64,000 nt of DNA. Origin: Nesterenkonia populi. Its GTDB lineage: Bacteria > Actinomycetota > Actinomycetes > Actinomycetales > Micrococcaceae. Positions 61,952 to 64,000 of this stretch are shown here, one piece after another (the first letter of the stretch is position 1; each line of letters starts with the position of its first letter). Below the pieces are notes generated by a model. It was not told the DNA's origin. It ran no database searches and was given only the letters and a program-made list of their open reading frames with translations. The translations under genes were made by a program, and so were the position numbers. Where the stretch lies: positions 1,674,001 through 1,738,000 of the forward strand of contig NZ_VOIL01000001.1 in assembly GCF_007994735.1 (NCBI RefSeq), read 5' to 3'.

Positions 61952-62860
61952 TCACCTCAGCCGGGTCAGCTCCCGGTACTTAGCCGGAGTCACCCCGAGG
62001 TACTGGCGGAAGAACCGGGCTGCATGGCCTCGGGTGTTCCACCCCACTTTCCGCATCGCTACCTCTATGGGGAGGTCAGTCTCTCGCAGCAGTCGGGCCA
62101 GTCCCTCGGCCCGCAGCATCGTCAGGTAGGTCTGCGGTGTCTTGCCAAAGGCATCCATGAAGACCCGATGGAACTGCGGCACAGATAAGCACACTGTCTC
62201 GGCTAGCTTCGCCGACCCCCATCGGCGAGCGAGGTCTGAGCGCATCATCTCCGCCGCTGTGCGGGCTTCCGGGCGTAGAGGCCGTAGAGCACGACGGCGC
62301 GGCGGGCTGGGCTTGGTCGTATGGCGCTGAGTTGCACTGCGACGGACGGCCGAGACTTCGATGTAAGGCAGGACCACCTGGAGCACAGACAGCAGCAGCC
62401 GCTCAGTCTGAAAGAACACCAAATGCGTATACTCGCAGCCGTTCAGCTGGGTGAGTTCATCTAGACATGGCTGAACTCTGCTGAGGTCATCATCGCTGAG
62501 ACGAAGCAGCTGAGCCGGCTCCACGTAGGGTTCCTCTAGCAGTTCACAGGCTTCCATCCGATCTGCCAGCGCAGCCGAGTGTTGCCAGAAAACCTTGTCA
62601 ACCAGATAATCAAAGTCCAGAAAGACCGTCGTCGTCGTTACAGGTTCTTCCGGGCGGCACCCTGAGAGCACGTTCGCCCCTAACAATAGCCCATCACCGG
62701 GGCGTACCGGCTGTTCACCGAATTCACTGCAGACAATGGCTGTGCCAGACCGAAGGAAGACCAGCCGTACCCAGTCGTAAGCCACCGGAAGTATCGGGCG
62801 CTTATGCGTCGAGGTCTCCGCGACTATCGGACGGAACGGAACTGGATACGCTCTCAGCAT
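61952..62860 (-). CDS. AraC-family transcriptional regulator
   Basis: 302 residues. The C-terminal ~100 residues form the two helix-turn-helix AraC domain: WGSAKLAETVCLSVPQFHRVFMDAFGKTPQTYLTMLRAEGLARLLRETDLPIEVAMRKVGWNTRGHAARFFRQYLGVTPAKYREL. The N-terminal half is beta-rich and has no obvious effector family. The gene follows the ArdC operon by 266 bases on the same strand. It may belong to the element and control it, or to the flanking exporter pair. The start ATG 62860 has no obvious ribosome site. Confidence 0.85.
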   Translation of the reverse strand: MLRAYPVPFRPIVAETSTHKRPILPVAYDWVRLVFLRSGTAIVCSEFGEQPVRPGDGLLLGANVLSGCRPEEPVTTTTVFLDFDYLVDKVFWQHSAALADRMEACELLEEPYVEPAQLLRLSDDDLSRVQPCLDELTQLNGCEYTHLVFFQTERLLLSVLQVVLPYIEVSAVRRSATQRHTTKPSPPRRRALRPLRPEARTAAEMMRSDLARRWGSAKLAETVCLSVPQFHRVFMDAFGKTPQTYLTMLRAEGLARLLRETDLPIEVAMRKVGWNTRGHAARFFRQYLGVTPAKYRELTRLR

Positions 62861-62909
62861 GTCTGGTTCGTCTTGTACCAGATAGTGCTGAGACTGAAAG
62901 CAGGGAGTC

Positions 62910-63542
62910 TCATGCGCTGGGGTCCGCGAGTGCGAGAACGAGTCCCAGGACGATAAGAACTAAACCGGCCACGACGTTCAGAACACGTTGTGCGCGGCTT
63001 GCGCCTAAGAATCGTCGAACGAGTCCGATGGCGTAGATATAGATCAACCACCAGAGGATGCCCAGCGCAATGTCGAGGGCACCGAGAATTGCTATCTGCG
63101 TCAGTAGTGCCGACGACGGGTCGATGAAGTGCGGAAGGACAGCTACGAAGAAGATCGCAGCTTGGGGATTAAGGACGTTGGCGAGCAACGACTTCCAGAA
63201 GATGCCAGGTGCGCCGTGCTCAGGCGCCACGTCACTCTCCTCATCACGCTTCCTAACTCGGCGGGCCTTGACCAAGCTCTGCACGCCGAGCAACACTAGG
63301 TAGCCTGCACCGGCGAACTTGAGAATCGCGAAGGCGGTATCGCCGGCAAGAATCACGGCCGTCACGCCCAGTGCGGCCGCAATGATGTGGGCAGCTAATC
63401 CAGTCTGCACGCCCAGCGCGGAGATAAAACCAGACCGGCGACTGAGTGCGGTGTAGCGCATGATCACGAACCAGTCTGGGCCGGGGGTGACGTAAGCCAA
63501 CAGGCACACTCCCAGGAAGACGATGACCAGCTCTACAGTCAT
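62910..63542 (-). CDS. LysE/RhtB-family amino-acid exporter
   Basis: 210 residues from ATG 63542. LVIVFLGVCLLAYVTPGPDWFVIMRYTALS is the LysE/RhtB opening with its conserved TPGPD, and four further membrane segments follow (GLAAHIIAAALGVTAVIL, LKFAGAGYLVLLGVQSL, SLLANVLNPQAAIFFVAVLP). The ATGA overlap with the upstream EamA gene couples the two. It should export an amino acid or a homoserine-like compound. Confidence 0.88.
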   Translation of the reverse strand: MTVELVIVFLGVCLLAYVTPGPDWFVIMRYTALSRRSGFISALGVQTGLAAHIIAAALGVTAVILAGDTAFAILKFAGAGYLVLLGVQSLVKARRVRKRDEESDVAPEHGAPGIFWKSLLANVLNPQAAIFFVAVLPHFIDPSSALLTQIAILGALDIALGILWWLIYIYAIGLVRRFLGASRAQRVLNVVAGLVLIVLGLVLALADPSA

Positions 63543-64000
63543 GGAGCAGTCCTCGTCCGAGCTGGCCCGGACCGTTGAGGCGTGCGGCCGAACGCAACGA
63601 CTCCGGCGCTTGCTGCCCCAACCAGTACCAACGCGAGCCACTGCAAGGGCGCTAAGTATTGAGCGAGAAGCAGAGTGCCTGCCAACCCGGCTGCTGCCGG
63701 TTCAAGACTCTGCATGACTCCGACTGTCCGTGGCGGTAAACGACGGAGAGCGATGAACTCGAACGAATACGGCAGCACTGAAGCAAGCACCGCCACCGTG
63801 AACCCGATAAGCAGGATACGTAGATCGATGAGACCGGACCCATTCTCGATGATTCCAAGCGGTGCCACCAACAGCGCAGCCCATAACAGCGCCCATGCCA
63901 GAGGACCTAGCGTTACTGCGGATGCACCGGCACGTTTGCTCAACAACAGATAGCCGGCCATGGCCGCCCCCGATGCCAGCGCGAGCGACACTCCCACTAC
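63539..64000 (-). CDS. EamA/RhtA-type exporter, C-terminal part (runs off the window)
   Basis: The visible ~153 residues contain the second EamA domain with five membrane segments (AGYLLLSKRAG, GPLAWALLWAALLVAPLGII, RILLIGFTVAVLASVLPYSFEFIALRRLPPRTVGVMQSLEPAAAGLAGTLLLAQYLAPLQWLALVLVGAASAGVV). The frame is open to the window edge, so the start lies outside. It overlaps the LysE gene by 4 bases; the two exporters probably form one operon. Confidence 0.82.
   Translation of the reverse strand, partial: VVGVSLALASGAAMAGYLLLSKRAGASAVTLGPLAWALLWAALLVAPLGIIENGSGLIDLRILLIGFTVAVLASVLPYSFEFIALRRLPPRTVGVMQSLEPAAAGLAGTLLLAQYLAPLQWLALVLVGAASAGVVAFGRTPQRSGPARTRTAP

Larger units (their letters stand above)
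38600..62860. mobile_element. Integrative conjugative element (ends approximate)
   Basis: Tyrosine integrase and excisionase lie at the left end, followed by a type IV secretion gene set on the minus strand (SSB, VirD4-like, VirB4-like, SCO6880, TrbL-like, DUF6112, M23 enzyme) and a maintenance set (ParB-like, DUF2637, prim-pol, ArdC-like). The left boundary is placed at the TGGCACG repeats after the nrdF terminator. The right boundary is unresolved: I found no direct repeat matching the left end, and the AraC-type gene may still belong to the element. No relaxase gene is recognisable. Confidence 0.75.

Noticed and set aside
38600-62000. Search for a direct repeat marking the right end of the conjugative element
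   Set aside because: I compared the stretch after nrdF with the gaps at 61.7-61.95 kb and around 62.9 kb and saw no convincing match, so no attR is reported.

Overview
The window comes from the chromosome of a high-GC actinobacterium. Polyprenol-phosphomannose-dependent mannosyltransferases of the MptB type, a class Ib ribonucleotide reductase operon, a GlnR-type box and transfer genes of actinobacterial type (SCO6880, DUF2637, DUF4913, DUF6112 families) all fit the order Micrococcales. The species cannot be named from the sequence alone, and no rRNA, tRNA or CRISPR array is visible.

Layout. (1) 1-6 kb, mixed: the end of a DUF4145 gene, a TIR-domain protein, a VOC protein, an HSL-type esterase, and a divergent flavin-oxidase-like gene / MocR regulator pair. 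(2) 6-17 kb, housekeeping: formamidase with an FmdB zinc ribbon behind a GlnR-like box, a lipoprotein, a TPP-dependent oxidase-like enzyme, a FUSC membrane protein, and an operon of two MptB-type transferases, a GT87-type protein and an AEC transporter. (3) 17.25-21.86 kb, an inserted island. The 3' end of the AEC gene occurs a second time at 21.83-21.95 kb. Between the copies lie a truncated IS481-type transposase, a lipoprotein, a NUDIX hydrolase, a membrane protein with a YtrA-type GntR regulator, and a small excisionase-like gene. This looks like an integrated element that has lost its integrase. (4) 22-26.8 kb: ChrA, a gamma-glutamyltransferase lipoprotein, a TPP riboswitch with thiD, and a small alarmone synthetase. 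(5) 26.8-34.2 kb, a sugar-acid catabolic cluster: Eda aldolase, FGGY kinase, 2-hydroxyacid dehydrogenase, FadR-type GntR regulator, GntP permease, gluconate 5-dehydrogenase-like SDR and an L-idonate dehydrogenase-like enzyme. (6) 34.4-38.5 kb: nrdHIEF behind two NrdR-like boxes one integral number of helical turns apart.

(7) From about 38.6 kb to at least 61.7 kb, and perhaps to 62.9 kb or beyond, lies an integrative conjugative element. Integrase and excisionase (+ strand) sit next to paired TGGCACG repeats that look like integrase arm sites. A long minus-strand backbone follows: ArdC-type protein, prim-pol, DUF2637 protein, ParB-like protein, a three-part muralytic enzyme, two DUF6112 pilin-like proteins, a TrbL-like membrane protein, SCO6880 protein, VirB4-like ATPase, VirD4-like coupling protein, SSB and DUF4913 protein. 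No relaxase is recognisable. A GTGCAC-centred motif recurs at gene starts inside the element.

Three cargo inserts interrupt the backbone: a single-TM protein (44.2 kb), a DUF4062-type protein (47.4 kb) and a translationally coupled pair of a soluble protein and a four-TM protein (52.2-53.6 kb). The last two have the position and architecture expected of unrecognised defence systems and are the best candidates for something new. (8) The right edge holds an AraC-type regulator and a LysE / EamA exporter pair that runs off the window.
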